From Massilia sp. IC2-278 (GTDB taxonomy: Bacteria > Pseudomonadota > Gammaproteobacteria > Burkholderiales > Burkholderiaceae_D): DNA of 64,000 bases. Positions 13,362 through 22,231 of the stretch are shown one piece after another (within the stretch, counting starts at the first letter, position 1; every line of letters begins with the position of its first letter). The position numbers and the translations under genes are program-made. The stretch covers positions 62,001-126,000 of the forward strand of contig NZ_JAJFES010000002.1 of assembly GCF_020708045.1 (NCBI RefSeq), given 5' to 3'. The notes beneath the pieces are model-generated. The model had not been told where the DNA came from, did no database searches, and saw only the letters and a list, made by a program, of their open reading frames with translations.

Positions 13362-13440
13362 AAAAGAGCCAAAGCCGCAACCCCACCTTGCGGCGGGGTT
13401 TGCAAGCTTTGACTCCGGCTCCGGGTACCTTGCGGTACCC
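13362..13440 (-). promoter_or_regulatory. rplL-rpoB attenuator/processing structure
   Basis: After the rplL stop the minus strand shows a small perfect hairpin (GGGTACC-GCAA-GGTACCC, 13440-13423). A long compound stem follows (13420-13367), in which AGCC, CAAAGC, GCAA and CCCC segments pair with GGGG, TTGC, GCTTTG and GGCT, ending in TTTTG. This is the position of the partial attenuator and RNase III site known from the E. coli rplL-rpoB spacer. It probably lowers rpoBC relative to L7/L12 (inference). Confidence 0.65.
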
Positions 13441-13451
13441 ATTGCTTTTTA

Positions 13452-13826
13452 TTACTTGAGCTCGGCCTTGGCGCCAGCTTCTTCCAGCTTCTTCTTGGCA
13501 GCTTCTGCGTCGGCTTTCGGCAGGGCTTCCTTGACGGTCTTCGGTGCGCCATCGACCACGTCTTTGGCTTCTTTCAGGCCCAGACCGGTGATTTCGCGGA
13601 CGGCCTTGATGACGCCGACCTTGTTCGCGCCGACTTCGGTCAGAACGACGTTGAATTCGGTCTGCTCTTCAGCAGCGGCTGCGGTTGCGCCGCCGCCAGC
13701 TGCCGGTGCTGCCATTGCAGCTGCCGACACGCCGAACTTCTCTTCGAATGCCTTGACCAGTTCGTTCAGGTCCATGACGGACATTTCGCTAACTGCGTTC
13801 AGGATATCGTCTTTGCTAATTGCCAT
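13452..13826 (-). CDS. rplL: 50S ribosomal protein L7/L12
   Basis: A 124-residue stalk protein that recruits translation factors to the ribosome. N-terminal dimerisation helices ([20 protein letters not shown]), an Ala/Gly-rich hinge at about 38-53, and a C-terminal factor-binding domain with [20 protein letters not shown]. It lies 63 bp after rplJ and is presumably co-controlled through the L10 leader. It is followed by the attenuating structure before rpoB. Confidence 0.99.
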   Translation of the reverse strand: MAISKDDILNAVSEMSVMDLNELVKAFEEKFGVSAAAMAAPAAGGGATAAAAEEQTEFNVVLTEVGANKVGVIKAVREITGLGLKEAKDVVDGAPKTVKEALPKADAEAAKKKLEEAGAKAELK

Positions 13827-13889
13827 TTGAAACTCCAGGTATGTAGTGTTTGTAGTACAGGTTTAGTTCTTGAGAAAAGAGACGTGCGC

Positions 13890-14420
13890 TTACGCTGCAG
13901 CGGTTTCTTCGGCTGCAGGAGCAGCTTCCGAACCTTCGCCTTTTTTCGCTGCCAGGGCAGCCAGACCACGTGCGAAGCCCGACACCGGAGCCAGCATGAC
14001 GCCCAACAGCTGCGAAATGAGGACTTCACGGGAAGGAATGCTTGCCAACGCGGTAACGCCAGCTACGTCGAGCTGCTTACCTGCGTAGTTACCGGCTTTC
14101 ACGACCAGCTTGTCGTTGGTTTTGGCGAAGTCGTTGATGACTTTCGCTGCTGCAACGGCGTCGTCCGAGATCGAGTAGATCAGCGGACCGGTCATGGCGT
14201 CAGCCAGAGGGGCAAACTGCGTGCCTTCGACAGAGCGGCGTGCCAGCGTGTTCTTCAGAACACGCAGGTACACACCCTGCGAACGCGCGGCTGCACGGAG
14301 TTTCGTCAAGTGACTAACCTGGATGCCACGGTACTCGGCCACGACGATCGTTTGCGCGGTTGCTACTTTTGCGCTAACTTCTTCGACGACGGCCTTTTTG
14401 TCATTCAGATTAAGACCCAC
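13890..14420 (-). CDS. rplJ: 50S ribosomal protein L10
   Basis: A 176-residue base of the L7/L12 stalk. It starts at GTG 14420 ([15 protein letters not shown], matching family N-termini) with AAGGAG 7 nt upstream. An ATG 17 codons further upstream adds a non-homologous basic stretch and lacks a Shine-Dalgarno. The C-terminal Ala/Glu-rich helix binds L7/L12 dimers. In this family the L10-L12 complex represses its own mRNA through the leader just upstream. Confidence 0.98.
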   Translation of the reverse strand: MGLNLNDKKAVVEEVSAKVATAQTIVVAEYRGIQVSHLTKLRAAARSQGVYLRVLKNTLARRSVEGTQFAPLADAMTGPLIYSISDDAVAAAKVINDFAKTNDKLVVKAGNYAGKQLDVAGVTALASIPSREVLISQLLGVMLAPVSGFARGLAALAAKKGEGSEAAPAAEETAAA

Positions 14421-14509
14421 GGTCAATCTCCTTAAATGATGCGAACGACATGTCCGCATCGGTTCGAACACACGGCGTCCGAAGTTAAGAAGTCAAACCA
14501 GCGTGGATG

Positions 14510-14650
14510 TTTTCACGCAGCATGAACTACAAAACTTGTTCGGGTACACCATCTGCGTTGGGTGGTCTATTAACCGATCGCTCAACCTCTGCTTTCGGCC
14601 CAACGGTCTTTGACTGCCTGCCGGGGCGGTGCTTTGCCCCGGCAGCCCAA
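14510..14650 (-). ncRNA. L10 (rplJ) ribosomal protein leader
   Basis: The 274-bp rplA-rplJ spacer holds, on the minus strand, a very stable hairpin CTGCCGGGGC/GCCCCGGCAG (14645-14618). It is followed by a long-range stem CGTTGGG (14605-14599) with CCCAACG (14562-14556) enclosing GAAAGCAGAGG. This CGUUGGG/CCCAACG architecture with internal purine-rich loops is that of the L10 leader that L10(L12)4 binds for feedback control. Boundaries are approximate. Confidence 0.7.
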
Positions 14651-14694
14651 AGATGCGCCTCGCTAGTGTTTTGCGAGGACTTGATTCTTGAAAC

Positions 14695-15390
14695 TTAAGC
14701 GGCGACCGAAGCGTGGTCGACACGGACGCCGGCGCCCATGGTCGACGAGATCGCGACCTTGCGCAGGTACACGCCCTTCGAGGTGGCCGGCTTGGCCTTG
14801 TTCAGTGCGTCGATCAGTGCAGCCAGGTTGGCTTGCAGGTCGGCGTCGCTGAACGACTTGCGACCGATGGTCGCGTGGATGATGCCTGCCTTGTCGGTAC
14901 GGTACTGGACCTGACCGGCTTTGGCGTTCTTGACGGCTTCAGCGACGTTCGGGGTCACGGTGCCGACTTTCGGGTTTGGCATCAGGCCACGTGGGCCCAG
15001 GATCTGGCCCAGGGTACCGACGATACGCATGGTGTCAGGCGAAGCGATGACGATGTCGAAAGGCATGTCGCCGGCTTTGACGCGCTCGGCCAGGTCTTCC
15101 ATACCGACGATGTCGGCGCCGGCTGCTTTTGCAGCTTCAGCCTTGTCGCCCGAAGCGAAGACAGCGACGCGCACGGTCTTGCCGGTGCCTGCTGGCAGGA
15201 CGACCGAACCACGAACGACCTGGTCCGACTTCTTCGGATCCACGCCCAGCTGAATCGACACGTCGATCGATTCGTTGAACTTGGCGGTTGCGAATTCCTT
15301 GACGATCGACACTGCGTTGTCGAAGGCGTAGACCTTGTTACGGTCGACTTTCGCTTTCATTTCTTTGACGCGCTTGGACAGCTTAGCCAT
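14695..15390 (-). CDS. rplA: 50S ribosomal protein L1
   Basis: A 231-residue L1-stalk protein that binds 23S rRNA near the E site and, in E. coli, represses the L11 operon. Family blocks are visible: [15 protein letters not shown] near 80-95, [30 protein letters not shown] near 115-145, and [11 protein letters not shown] near the end. Its ATG overlaps the rplK stop as TAATG, giving tight coupling. Confidence 0.99.
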   Translation of the reverse strand: MAKLSKRVKEMKAKVDRNKVYAFDNAVSIVKEFATAKFNESIDVSIQLGVDPKKSDQVVRGSVVLPAGTGKTVRVAVFASGDKAEAAKAAGADIVGMEDLAERVKAGDMPFDIVIASPDTMRIVGTLGQILGPRGLMPNPKVGTVTPNVAEAVKNAKAGQVQYRTDKAGIIHATIGRKSFSDADLQANLAALIDALNKAKPATSKGVYLRKVAISSTMGAGVRVDHASVAA

Positions 15391-15821
15391 TACACACCCT
15401 CCACCGTGATGCCCATCGAACGTGCCGAACCGGCGATGATACGCACTGCTGCGTCCATGTCGGCTGCGGTCAGGTCCGGCTGCTTGGTTTTTGCGATTTC
15501 TTCAGCCTGGGCGCGGGTCAGCGTACCGACTTTGTCGGTATGTGGCTTCGGCGAACCCTTGGTGATGCCAGCGGCTTTCTTGATCAGGTAGGTTGCCGGT
15601 GGGGTCTTCATCACGAAGGTGAAGGACTTGTCGGCGAACGCGGTGATCACGACAGGAATCGGCATGCCCGGCTCGAAACCCTGGGTCTGGGCGTTGAACG
15701 CCTTGCAGAATTCCATGATGTTCAGGCCGCGCTGACCCAGTGCTGGGCCGATCGGTGGGGATGGGTTTGCTTTACCAGCTGCCACTTGCAGCTTGATAAA
15801 ACCAATAATCTTCTTGGCCAT
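15390..15821 (-). CDS. rplK: 50S ribosomal protein L11
   Basis: A 143-residue protein of the GTPase-associated centre. The N-terminus has [20 protein letters not shown], the proline-rich segment targeted by thiostrepton, and a C-terminal RNA-binding domain. The stop overlaps rplA. In the 111-bp spacer from nusG the minus strand can fold an AGCCCCGCC/GGTGGGGCGCT hairpin at about 15850-15890. This is a plausible L1 autoregulatory site (inference only). Confidence 0.99.
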   Translation of the reverse strand: MAKKIIGFIKLQVAAGKANPSPPIGPALGQRGLNIMEFCKAFNAQTQGFEPGMPIPVVITAFADKSFTFVMKTPPATYLIKKAAGITKGSPKPHTDKVGTLTRAQAEEIAKTKQPDLTAADMDAAVRIIAGSARSMGITVEGV

Positions 15822-15932
15822 GGAGTGCTCCTAAATTGGCTTTGAGTAGTAGCGCCCCACCGCGACTACTCGCTCGGCGGGGCTCCTCTTACCGGATTCC
15901 GCCTGCCTGCTGCGACGCTCCGATTAAAGCGT

Positions 15933-16571
15933 TTAAACCTTTTCTACCTGCCCGAACTCCAGTTCCACCGGAGTTGCGCGGCCGAAGATGGTGACAGTCA
16001 CACGCACCTTCGATTTTTCGTAGTTCACTTCCTCGACGTTGCCGTTGAAGTCGGTGAACGGGCCTTCCTTGATGCGGACTTGCTCGCCCACTTCGTACAG
16101 CACTTTCGGCCTTGGCTTCTCGACGCCTTCCTGGACCTGCTGCATGATCTTGTCGATCTCGCGCGTCGGAATCGGGGTTGGCTTGTTCGACTTGCCGCCG
16201 ATGAAACCAGTGACCTTGCTGGTATTCTTCACCAGGTGCCAGGTTTCGTCGGTCATTTCCATCTCGACCAGCACGTAGCCAGGGAAGAAGCGGCGCTCGG
16301 TAACCGATTTGCTGCCGTTCTTGACTTCCACGACTTCTTCGGTCGGGACCAGGATCTGGCCGAATTGTTCTTGCATGCCGGCGCGCTCGACGCGCTCGGT
16401 GAGCGCACGCATGACGCTCTTTTCCATGCCGGAGTACACATGCACGACATACCAGCGCTTGTTGCTGACCGGGACACTCACGGGAGCTGCAGGCGTCGTA
16501 CCGGCATCGGCTTCCGATGCGCCGATCGCCGGAATCTCTTCCGGCTGATTGTCTTGTACGTTATCGCTCAT
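15933..16571 (-). CDS. nusG: Transcription termination/antitermination factor NusG
   Basis: A 212-residue factor that couples RNA polymerase to Rho or to the ribosome. It has an acidic, Ala/Pro-rich extension of about 38 residues, then the NGN domain ([35 protein letters not shown]) and a C-terminal KOW domain ([20 protein letters not shown]). The chosen ATG at 16571 overlaps the secE stop (TAATG). An in-frame ATG four codons upstream is possible but offers no better Shine-Dalgarno. Confidence 0.97.
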   Translation of the reverse strand: MSDNVQDNQPEEIPAIGASEADAGTTPAAPVSVPVSNKRWYVVHVYSGMEKSVMRALTERVERAGMQEQFGQILVPTEEVVEVKNGSKSVTERRFFPGYVLVEMEMTDETWHLVKNTSKVTGFIGGKSNKPTPIPTREIDKIMQQVQEGVEKPRPKVLYEVGEQVRIKEGPFTDFNGNVEEVNYEKSKVRVTVTIFGRATPVELEFGQVEKV

Positions 16572-16960
16572 TATTGTTTCCATCCCAGGACCAGGTCGTA
16601 CAGCAGGAATTCCAGCAACTTATCCGTGCCCCACAGGAAGATCGCCATCACGACGACAAAGGCAAACACGATCATGGTGATGGTGCGTGCTTCCTTGCCG
16701 GTAGGCCAGACAACCTTTTTGGTTTCGCGTACGGACTCTTTGGCGAAGTTCAGGAAATCACGGCCGGAAGTGGAGGTCCACAAAAGCAGGACAGCAAAAA
16801 CTAAACCAGCCACGAGGGCGCCGGCGGCGACCAAGGCTGGTTTGTTCTGGCCTTTCAGGTAAAAGAACCCGACTACGCCTGCAATCGCGGCAACCACCGC
16901 CAGGGCCACCTTAAACTTGTCATTCGAGGTGCTAACGGTTTGCACGGATTGATTAGACAT
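16571..16960 (-). CDS. secE: Preprotein translocase subunit SecE
   Basis: The 129-residue SecE of the SecYEG channel has three predicted membrane helices, as in E. coli: [37 protein letters not shown] and the conserved C-terminal one. The conserved amphipathic block [20 protein letters not shown] precedes the last helix. It is translationally coupled to nusG and lies downstream of tRNA-Trp, the standard betaproteobacterial order. Confidence 0.97.
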   Translation of the reverse strand: MSNQSVQTVSTSNDKFKVALAVVAAIAGVVGFFYLKGQNKPALVAAGALVAGLVFAVLLLWTSTSGRDFLNFAKESVRETKKVVWPTGKEARTITMIVFAFVVVMAIFLWGTDKLLEFLLYDLVLGWKQ

Positions 16961-16996
16961 TCTTCTTTACTTTCGGTGCTGCGCACCAGAATTCGG

Positions 16997-17072
16997 TGGC
17001 AGGGGCGGAGGGAATCGAACCCGCGACCTTCGGTTTTGGAGACCGACGCTCTGCCAATTGAGCTACACCCCT
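16997..17072 (-). tRNA. tRNA-Trp (CCA anticodon)
   Basis: A 76-nt cloverleaf with encoded 3' CCA (16999-16997). The acceptor AGGGGTG/CGCCCCT pairs with one G-U. The anticodon loop CTCCAAA gives CCA and the T-loop is GTTCGATTC. It lies between tuf and secE. Confidence 0.97.
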
Positions 17073-17102
17073 ACGAAGACTTCAGCTGAATCGCGCATTC
17101 TA

Positions 17103-17122
17103 CACCATGTGCGCACATGGTG
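17103..17122. repeat. 20-bp perfect palindrome between tuf and tRNA-Trp
   Basis: CACCATGTGC followed by its exact reverse complement, with no loop. It lies 30 bp upstream of the mature tRNA-Trp 5' end. It could be a protein site on DNA or a processing hairpin in the tuf-tRNA transcript. Function is unknown. Confidence 0.6.
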
Positions 17123-17133
17123 GGAATGTTTTT

Positions 17134-17159
17134 GAAGAGGTAGTTGGCACTACCCCTTC
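17134..17159 (-). other. Hairpin after tuf without a T-run
   Basis: Minus strand GAAGGGGTAGT and ACTACCTCTTC form an 11-bp stem (one G-U) with loop GCCA, 22 nt after the tuf stop and followed by AAAAAC. Lacking a U-tract, it is more likely an mRNA 3'-end or processing element than an intrinsic terminator. Confidence 0.5.
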
Positions 17160-17180
17160 GGTACTACAACTTCTAATTAC

Positions 17181-18371
17181 TTAGGCAATGATCTTTGCAA
17201 CCACGCCGGCGCCGACGGTACGGCCACCTTCGCGGATTGCGAAGCGCAGGCCTTCTTCCATCGCGATCGGGTTGATCAGCTTGACGGTGATCGACACGTT
17301 ATCGCCTGGCATGACCATTTCCTTGTCCGCTGGCAGCTCGATCGAGCCGGTCACGTCGGTGGTACGGAAGTAGAACTGCGGACGGTAGTTGTTGAAGAAC
17401 GGGGTGTGACGGCCGCCTTCATCTTTCGACAGAACGTAGATCTCGCCGGTGAAGTGGTTGTGCGGCTTGATCGAGCCTGGCTTTGCCAGAACCTGACCAC
17501 GTTGCACGTCTTCACGCTTGGTGCCGCGCAGCAGCAGGCCGACGTTGTCGCCAGCTTGACCCTGGTCCAGCAGCTTGCGGAACATTTCCACGCCGGTGCA
17601 GGTGGTCTTCACGGTGTCGATGATACCGACGATTTCGATCTCTTCGCCGACCTTGATGATGCCGCGCTCGACACGACCGGTCACCACGGTACCGCGGCCC
17701 GAGATCGAGAACACGTCTTCGACTGGCATCAGGAAGGCGCCGTCAACGGCACGTTCCGGGGTTGGGATGTAGGTGTCCAGGGCTTCGGCCAGACGGACGA
17801 TGCACTCTTCGCCCATTTCGCCTGGCTGGCCTTCCAGCGCCATACGTGCCGAACCCTTGATGATTGGCAGGTCGTCGCCTGGGAACTCGTACTTCGACAG
17901 GAGTTCGCGGACTTCCATTTCAACCAGTTCCAGCAGTTCTGCGTCGTCGACCAGGTCGCACTTGTTCAGGAACACGATGATGTACGGAACGCCAACCTGA
18001 CGCGCCAGCAGGATGTGCTCGCGGGTCTGTGGCATTGGGCCGTCGGCGGCCGAGCACACCAGGATCGCGCCGTCCATCTGCGCTGCACCGGTAATCATGT
18101 TCTTGATGTAGTCGGCGTGGCCTGGGCAGTCAACGTGAGCGTAGTGACGGTTTTCGGTTTCGTACTCGACGTGCGCGGTGTTGATGGTGATGCCGCGTGC
18201 TTTTTCTTCCGGAGCCGCATCGATCTGGTCGTATGCCTTGGCTTCGCCGCCGAATTTCTTCGACAGAACGGTTGCGATTGCAGCCGTCAGGGTGGTTTTG
18301 CCGTGATCAACGTGACCGATGGTGCCGACGTTGACGTGCGGCTTGGTCCGTTCGAATTTACCTTTTGCCAT
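17181..18371 (-). CDS. tuf: Elongation factor Tu
   Basis: The 396-residue GTPase that brings aminoacyl-tRNA to the ribosome. G-domain motifs [10 protein letters not shown] (about 18-27), DCPGHADY (about 81-88) and NKCD (about 136-139), then two beta-barrel domains ending in [13 protein letters not shown] at 18371 with GGAG upstream. It follows a tRNA-Tyr/Gly/Thr run as in the E. coli tufB operon. A second tuf copy near the rps/fus operon is usual in this class but is outside the window. Confidence 0.99.
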   Translation of the reverse strand: MAKGKFERTKPHVNVGTIGHVDHGKTTLTAAIATVLSKKFGGEAKAYDQIDAAPEEKARGITINTAHVEYETENRHYAHVDCPGHADYIKNMITGAAQMDGAILVCSAADGPMPQTREHILLARQVGVPYIIVFLNKCDLVDDAELLELVEMEVRELLSKYEFPGDDLPIIKGSARMALEGQPGEMGEECIVRLAEALDTYIPTPERAVDGAFLMPVEDVFSISGRGTVVTGRVERGIIKVGEEIEIVGIIDTVKTTCTGVEMFRKLLDQGQAGDNVGLLLRGTKREDVQRGQVLAKPGSIKPHNHFTGEIYVLSKDEGGRHTPFFNNYRPQFYFRTTDVTGSIELPADKEMVMPGDNVSITVKLINPIAMEEGLRFAIREGGRTVGAGVVAKIIA

Positions 18372-18449
18372 TTGAGACTCCTAACGATATTTTGAGAATT
18401 ACCAGGCACACCTGACGGACGAGTACTAACGGACTGCCGCTTTAAATTC

Positions 18450-18524
<75 letters not shown>

Positions 18525-18559
18525 TGATTGTTTGCAGTGCACAGCTGCACCACAATAAC

Positions 18560-18633
18560 TGGAGCGGGTGAAGGGAATCGAACCCTCGTCGTAAGCTTGG
18601 AAGGCTTCAGCTCTACCATTGAGCTACACCCGC
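18560..18633 (-). tRNA. tRNA-Gly (TCC anticodon)
   Basis: A 74-nt gene with encoded CCA (18562-18560). Acceptor GCGGGTG/CACCCGC pairs. The anticodon loop CTTCCAA gives TCC. Middle member of the Tyr-Gly-Thr run. Confidence 0.97.
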
Positions 18634-18672
18634 GAGGTACAACTTCAATTCGACTTCACGACTTCTTCTTTT

Positions 18673-18757
18673 TGGTGGTGGGGGCTGGATTCGAACCAGC
18701 GTACTCAGAGAGGGCAGATTTACAGTCTGCTGCCTTTAACCACTCGGCCACCCCACC
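18673..18757 (-). tRNA. tRNA-Tyr (GTA anticodon)
   Basis: An 85-nt class II tRNA with a long variable arm and encoded CCA (18675-18673). Acceptor GGTGGGG/CCCCACC. The anticodon loop CTGTAAA gives GTA. First gene of the tRNA-tuf transcript. The promoter must lie in the 219 bp before the plus-strand signalling gene, but I cannot fix it by eye. Confidence 0.97.
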
Positions 18758-18976
18758 GCGAAGAACCGCAGAGTATGAAGCAAGCTCAACGTACTGTCAA
18801 CTATTTTTGCCATCACTACGAACCTGGCTCAATAGCAGCGTTGCTTCGGGGCGTGATTGTAACCGTAGCATCGGCAAACCTGCAAGGGTCTTTTTTCAAG
18901 TCGATGCGCAAGGAGTGCGCTGCGCGCTTTTGGGCTGCGGTACTGTACGCCTAAAGCATCTGTAAATACGGGGCGC

Positions 18977-21900
18977 ATGGACACCAAGAAGCCTGCTTAT
19001 CCCCGCTGGCGTTGGCGGCCGCTGCTGCTGGCCAACCTGGCGATCGTCGCAGCCTACGTGGCCACGCGGCTGGTTGCGGACGCGCTCGCGCTGCCGGCCG
19101 GCTACGCCCTGCCCCTGTTCCCGCCTGCCGGCGTGGCCCTGGCCCTGGCCACCGCCGCGGGGGTGCGCGTGCTGCCCGGCATCGCGTTCGGCATCCTGGT
19201 CGCGATCCTGCCGCGCCACCTCGACAATCCGGCCATGTCCCTGGCGCAGGCCCTGCTGGCCACCTTCGCCGAGCTGGTGGGCGCCACGCTGCAGGCCTGG
19301 CTCGGCGCACGCCAGTTCCGGCGCCGCATGCGCCCGGCCATCGACTCCGGGCGCGACGTGTTCGCCTTCCTGCTGCTCACGCCCGTGATCTGCCTGGTCA
19401 GCGCCAGCGTGGCGGTGCCCTCCCTGTACCTGCTGGGCGCGATCACCGAACCGGAACGCGTGCTGAACTGGCTGGGTTGGTGGGCCGGCGACACCATCGG
19501 CGTGCTGCTCGCCGCGCCGCTGTGCTGGATCGTCTGCGGCCAGCCGCGCCGCCTGTGGCGCCAGCGCGCACCTATTGTCGGCTTTCCCCTGCTGCTGGCC
19601 AGCGCGGCGGTGGTGACGATCTACCGCCTCACCCTCGGCTGGGAGCACGAGCAGCACCTGCAGCCCTACCGCCTGAAGGCCCAGCAGACGGCCGACGTGC
19701 TGCAGGCCGAGTTCAACGAGCACGTGCGCTTCGTCGGCACCTTTGCGCGCACCCTGGCCGACACCGAGCACATCCTGGCGCGCGACAAGTTCCTGCGCGT
19801 GGCCAGCGGCTACGTCGACGGACGCCCGGAAATCCAGGGCGTGAACTGGGCGGTGCCGGTGAAGGGCACCGAGCGCGCCGGCTTCGAGGACTGGGTGCGC
19901 AGCACGCTCGACGCTTCGTTCACCGGCATCCAGGACGTCACGCCCGGCCTGCGCCGGCAGCCGGCCGCGCAGCGCGCGCTCTACCTGCCGGTGCTCTATA
20001 CCTGGCCGCCCTCGAACACCGCGCTGCGCGGCGTCGATTTCCTCACGGCGCCCGGACGCGCAGAGGTCGCGGCTCAGACGCTGACCTCGCGCACGCCGAT
20101 GGCGACCGAACCCTTCCGCCTGGTGATGAGCGGGGAAATGGGCATCGGCCTGTTCCGCTCGGTGGGCGACCCGGATGCGCCGGCCACGGGCGCCGTGATG
20201 TTCGTGCTGAATGCCGAAGCCCTGCTCGAACAGGCGATCGCGCGCGCCGGCTTCGACGGCTTCCATGCTGCGCTGGTCGACGTTACCGGCGGCGCCGTGC
20301 TGCCGCTGGTCGGCAACCTGGACAGTGTCCACCCCGACGAATACCGGGTCGGCCTGTCGTTCGCCGGACGCAGCTACGTGGTCGCCTTCCACCCCACCGC
20401 CGCCTATGCCGCCAGCGAGCGCGGCGTGGCCAGCTGGACCGTGCTGTCGGCCGGCCTGCTGCTGACCGGCCTGCTGGGCGCCCTGCTGCTGCTGGTGAGC
20501 GGCGAGCGCGCCGCGGTGGAAGCCCAGGTGCAGGACCGCACCGCGCGCCTGCGCGACCGCGAGGCGCGCCTGGAGGCCATCCTCGACAACGCGGCCGACG
20601 CCATCCTCACCGTCGATGCGAACGGCATGGTGGTGTCGGCGAACGCCGCCACCGCGCGCCTGTTCGGCTACCCGGCCCAGCACCTGGTCGGCCTGTCCTT
20701 CGGCTCGCTGGTGCCGGCCGGCGTCGACGGCGACGCCAGCGCCCAGCTCACGCGCCTGTCGCAGTCCACGCCCGACGAATGCGTACTGGAAGGGCGCAAT
20801 GCGCGCGCCGAGGTGTTTCCGCTGTCGATCTCGGTGGCGCCGGTCCAGCTCCAGCGCGAGCAGTTTTTCGTGTGCATCCTGCGCGACCTGACCGAACAGC
20901 AGCGCTCGCAGGAACACATCTACCGCCTGGCCCACCACGACGTGCTCACCGGCCTGGAAAACCGCGTCGCCCTGAACGTGCGCCTGGAGCAGCAGCTGGC
21001 CTCGGCGCGCCGCCACAACGAGCCGGCGGCGGTGCTGTTCATCGACCTCGACCACTTCAAGAAGATCAACGATTCGCTCGGCCACGCGGCCGGCGACAAG
21101 CTGCTGGTGGGCGCCGCCGAGCGCATGAAGGACCTGCTGCGCGACGTCGACACCCTGGCGCGCCTGGGCGGCGACGAATTCATCATCGTGCTGGCCGGCC
21201 CGCTGACGCCCGACAGCGTGACCGGCGTGGCGGTGCGCCTGGTCGAGTCGCTGTCCCAGCCCTATCAGCTGGCCGGGCATACCGCGCACAGCGGCGCCAG
21301 CGTCGGCGTGGCCCTGTTCCCCGACGACGGCGAGGATGCCGCCACCCTGATCCGCCACGCCGACATGGCCATGTACGCGGCCAAGCGCGAGGGGCGCGGC
21401 AACTTCCAGTTCTTCTCGCCGGCGATGAACGCGGCGACGCACGAGCACCTGCTGCTGGAAAACCGCATGTGGAGCGCCCTGAACGCCGAGGGCTTCAGCC
21501 TGCACCTGCAAGCCCAGGTAGCGCTCGATACGGGCCGCGTGATCGGCGCCGAGGTGCTGCTGCGCTGGCAAGACAGCGAACTGGGAAGCGTAGAGCCGAG
21601 CCGCTTCATTCCGGTGGCCGAGGAAAGCGGCATGATCGTGCCGCTGGGCGACTGGGTGCTGGCCCAGACCATGGCCCTACTGGCCGAATGGCAGCGCGAG
21701 GGCCTGGACCACCTGCGCCTGGCGGTGAATTTGTCGGCGCGCCAGTTCTCGGGCGGGGCGCTGCTCGAACGGCTCGACCAGCTGGTGGCGCGCTACGGCA
21801 TCGACCCGGCCCGGCTCGAACTCGAGATCACCGAAACGGCCGCCATGCGCGACCCGGAAAACACGCGCCAGCTGCTGCGCGAACTGCGCACGCGCGGCTT

Positions 21901-22231
21901 CAAGCTGGCGATCGACGACTTCGGCACCGGCTACTCGTCGCTCGCCTACCTCAAGCTGTTCGCGATCGACCGCATCAAGATCGACCGTGGCTTCGTGAAA
22001 GACATCGAGCACAATCCGAACGATGCGGTGATCGTCGCCGCCACCATCGGGCTGGCGCATGCGCTGGGCCTGGCGGTGGTGGCCGAAGGGGTGGAAACCC
22101 AGGCCCAGTGGGGCTTCCTGCGCGACAAGCTGGGCGACGAAGCCCAGGGTTACCTGTTCGCGCGGCCGATGCCGGCCGGGGAATTTCGCGAATTCATCCG
22201 GCGGCAAGCGCAGCCAGTACCTGGCGCTTGA
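18977..22231 (+). CDS. Membrane sensor diguanylate cyclase/phosphodiesterase (MASE1-CHASE-PAS-GGDEF-EAL)
   Basis: A 1084-residue c-di-GMP enzyme. About 15-215 is a multi-helix MASE1-like membrane sensor. About 222-475 is a periplasmic CHASE-like region (EQHLQPYRLKAQQTADVLQ), then one TM helix near 482-500. About 530-640 is a PAS domain (RLEAILDNAADAILTVDANG). A GGDEF domain spans about 650-820, with an intact LGGDEF near 728. A C-terminal EAL domain has EVLLRW near 858, ELEITETAAM, and IDDFGTGYSSLAYLK. Both active sites look complete, so cyclase, esterase or dual activity cannot be told apart. The ATG at 18977 is preceded only by a weak GGGGCG. Its 3' end overlaps the convergent HDOD gene by 38 bp. 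Confidence 0.95.
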   Translation: MDTKKPAYPRWRWRPLLLANLAIVAAYVATRLVADALALPAGYALPLFPPAGVALALATAAGVRVLPGIAFGILVAILPRHLDNPAMSLAQALLATFAELVGATLQAWLGARQFRRRMRPAIDSGRDVFAFLLLTPVICLVSASVAVPSLYLLGAITEPERVLNWLGWWAGDTIGVLLAAPLCWIVCGQPRRLWRQRAPIVGFPLLLASAAVVTIYRLTLGWEHEQHLQPYRLKAQQTADVLQAEFNEHVRFVGTFARTLADTEHILARDKFLRVASGYVDGRPEIQGVNWAVPVKGTERAGFEDWVRSTLDASFTGIQDVTPGLRRQPAAQRALYLPVLYTWPPSNTALRGVDFLTAPGRAEVAAQTLTSRTPMATEPFRLVMSGEMGIGLFRSVGDPDAPATGAVMFVLNAEALLEQAIARAGFDGFHAALVDVTGGAVLPLVGNLDSVHPDEYRVGLSFAGRSYVVAFHPTAAYAASERGVASWTVLSAGLLLTGLLGALLLLVSGERAAVEAQVQDRTARLRDREARLEAILDNAADAILTVDANGMVVSANAATARLFGYPAQHLVGLSFGSLVPAGVDGDASAQLTRLSQSTPDECVLEGRNARAEVFPLSISVAPVQLQREQFFVCILRDLTEQQRSQEHIYRLAHHDVLTGLENRVALNVRLEQQLASARRHNEPAAVLFIDLDHFKKINDSLGHAAGDKLLVGAAERMKDLLRDVDTLARLGGDEFIIVLAGPLTPDSVTGVAVRLVESLSQPYQLAGHTAHSGASVGVALFPDDGEDAATLIRHADMAMYAAKREGRGNFQFFSPAMNAATHEHLLLENRMWSALNAEGFSLHLQAQVALDTGRVIGAEVLLRWQDSELGSVEPSRFIPVAEESGMIVPLGDWVLAQTMALLAEWQREGLDHLRLAVNLSARQFSGGALLERLDQLVARYGIDPARLELEITETAAMRDPENTRQLLRELRTRGFKLAIDDFGTGYSSLAYLKLFAIDRIKIDRGFVKDIEHNPNDAVIVAATIGLAHALGLAVVAEGVETQAQWGFLRDKLGDEAQGYLFARPMPAGEFREFIRRQAQPVPGA

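Noticed and set aside
18896..21571. Minus-strand 891-codon frame
   Set aside because: Antisense to the GGDEF-EAL gene, with His/Gln/Arg-rich composition typical of a shadow frame.
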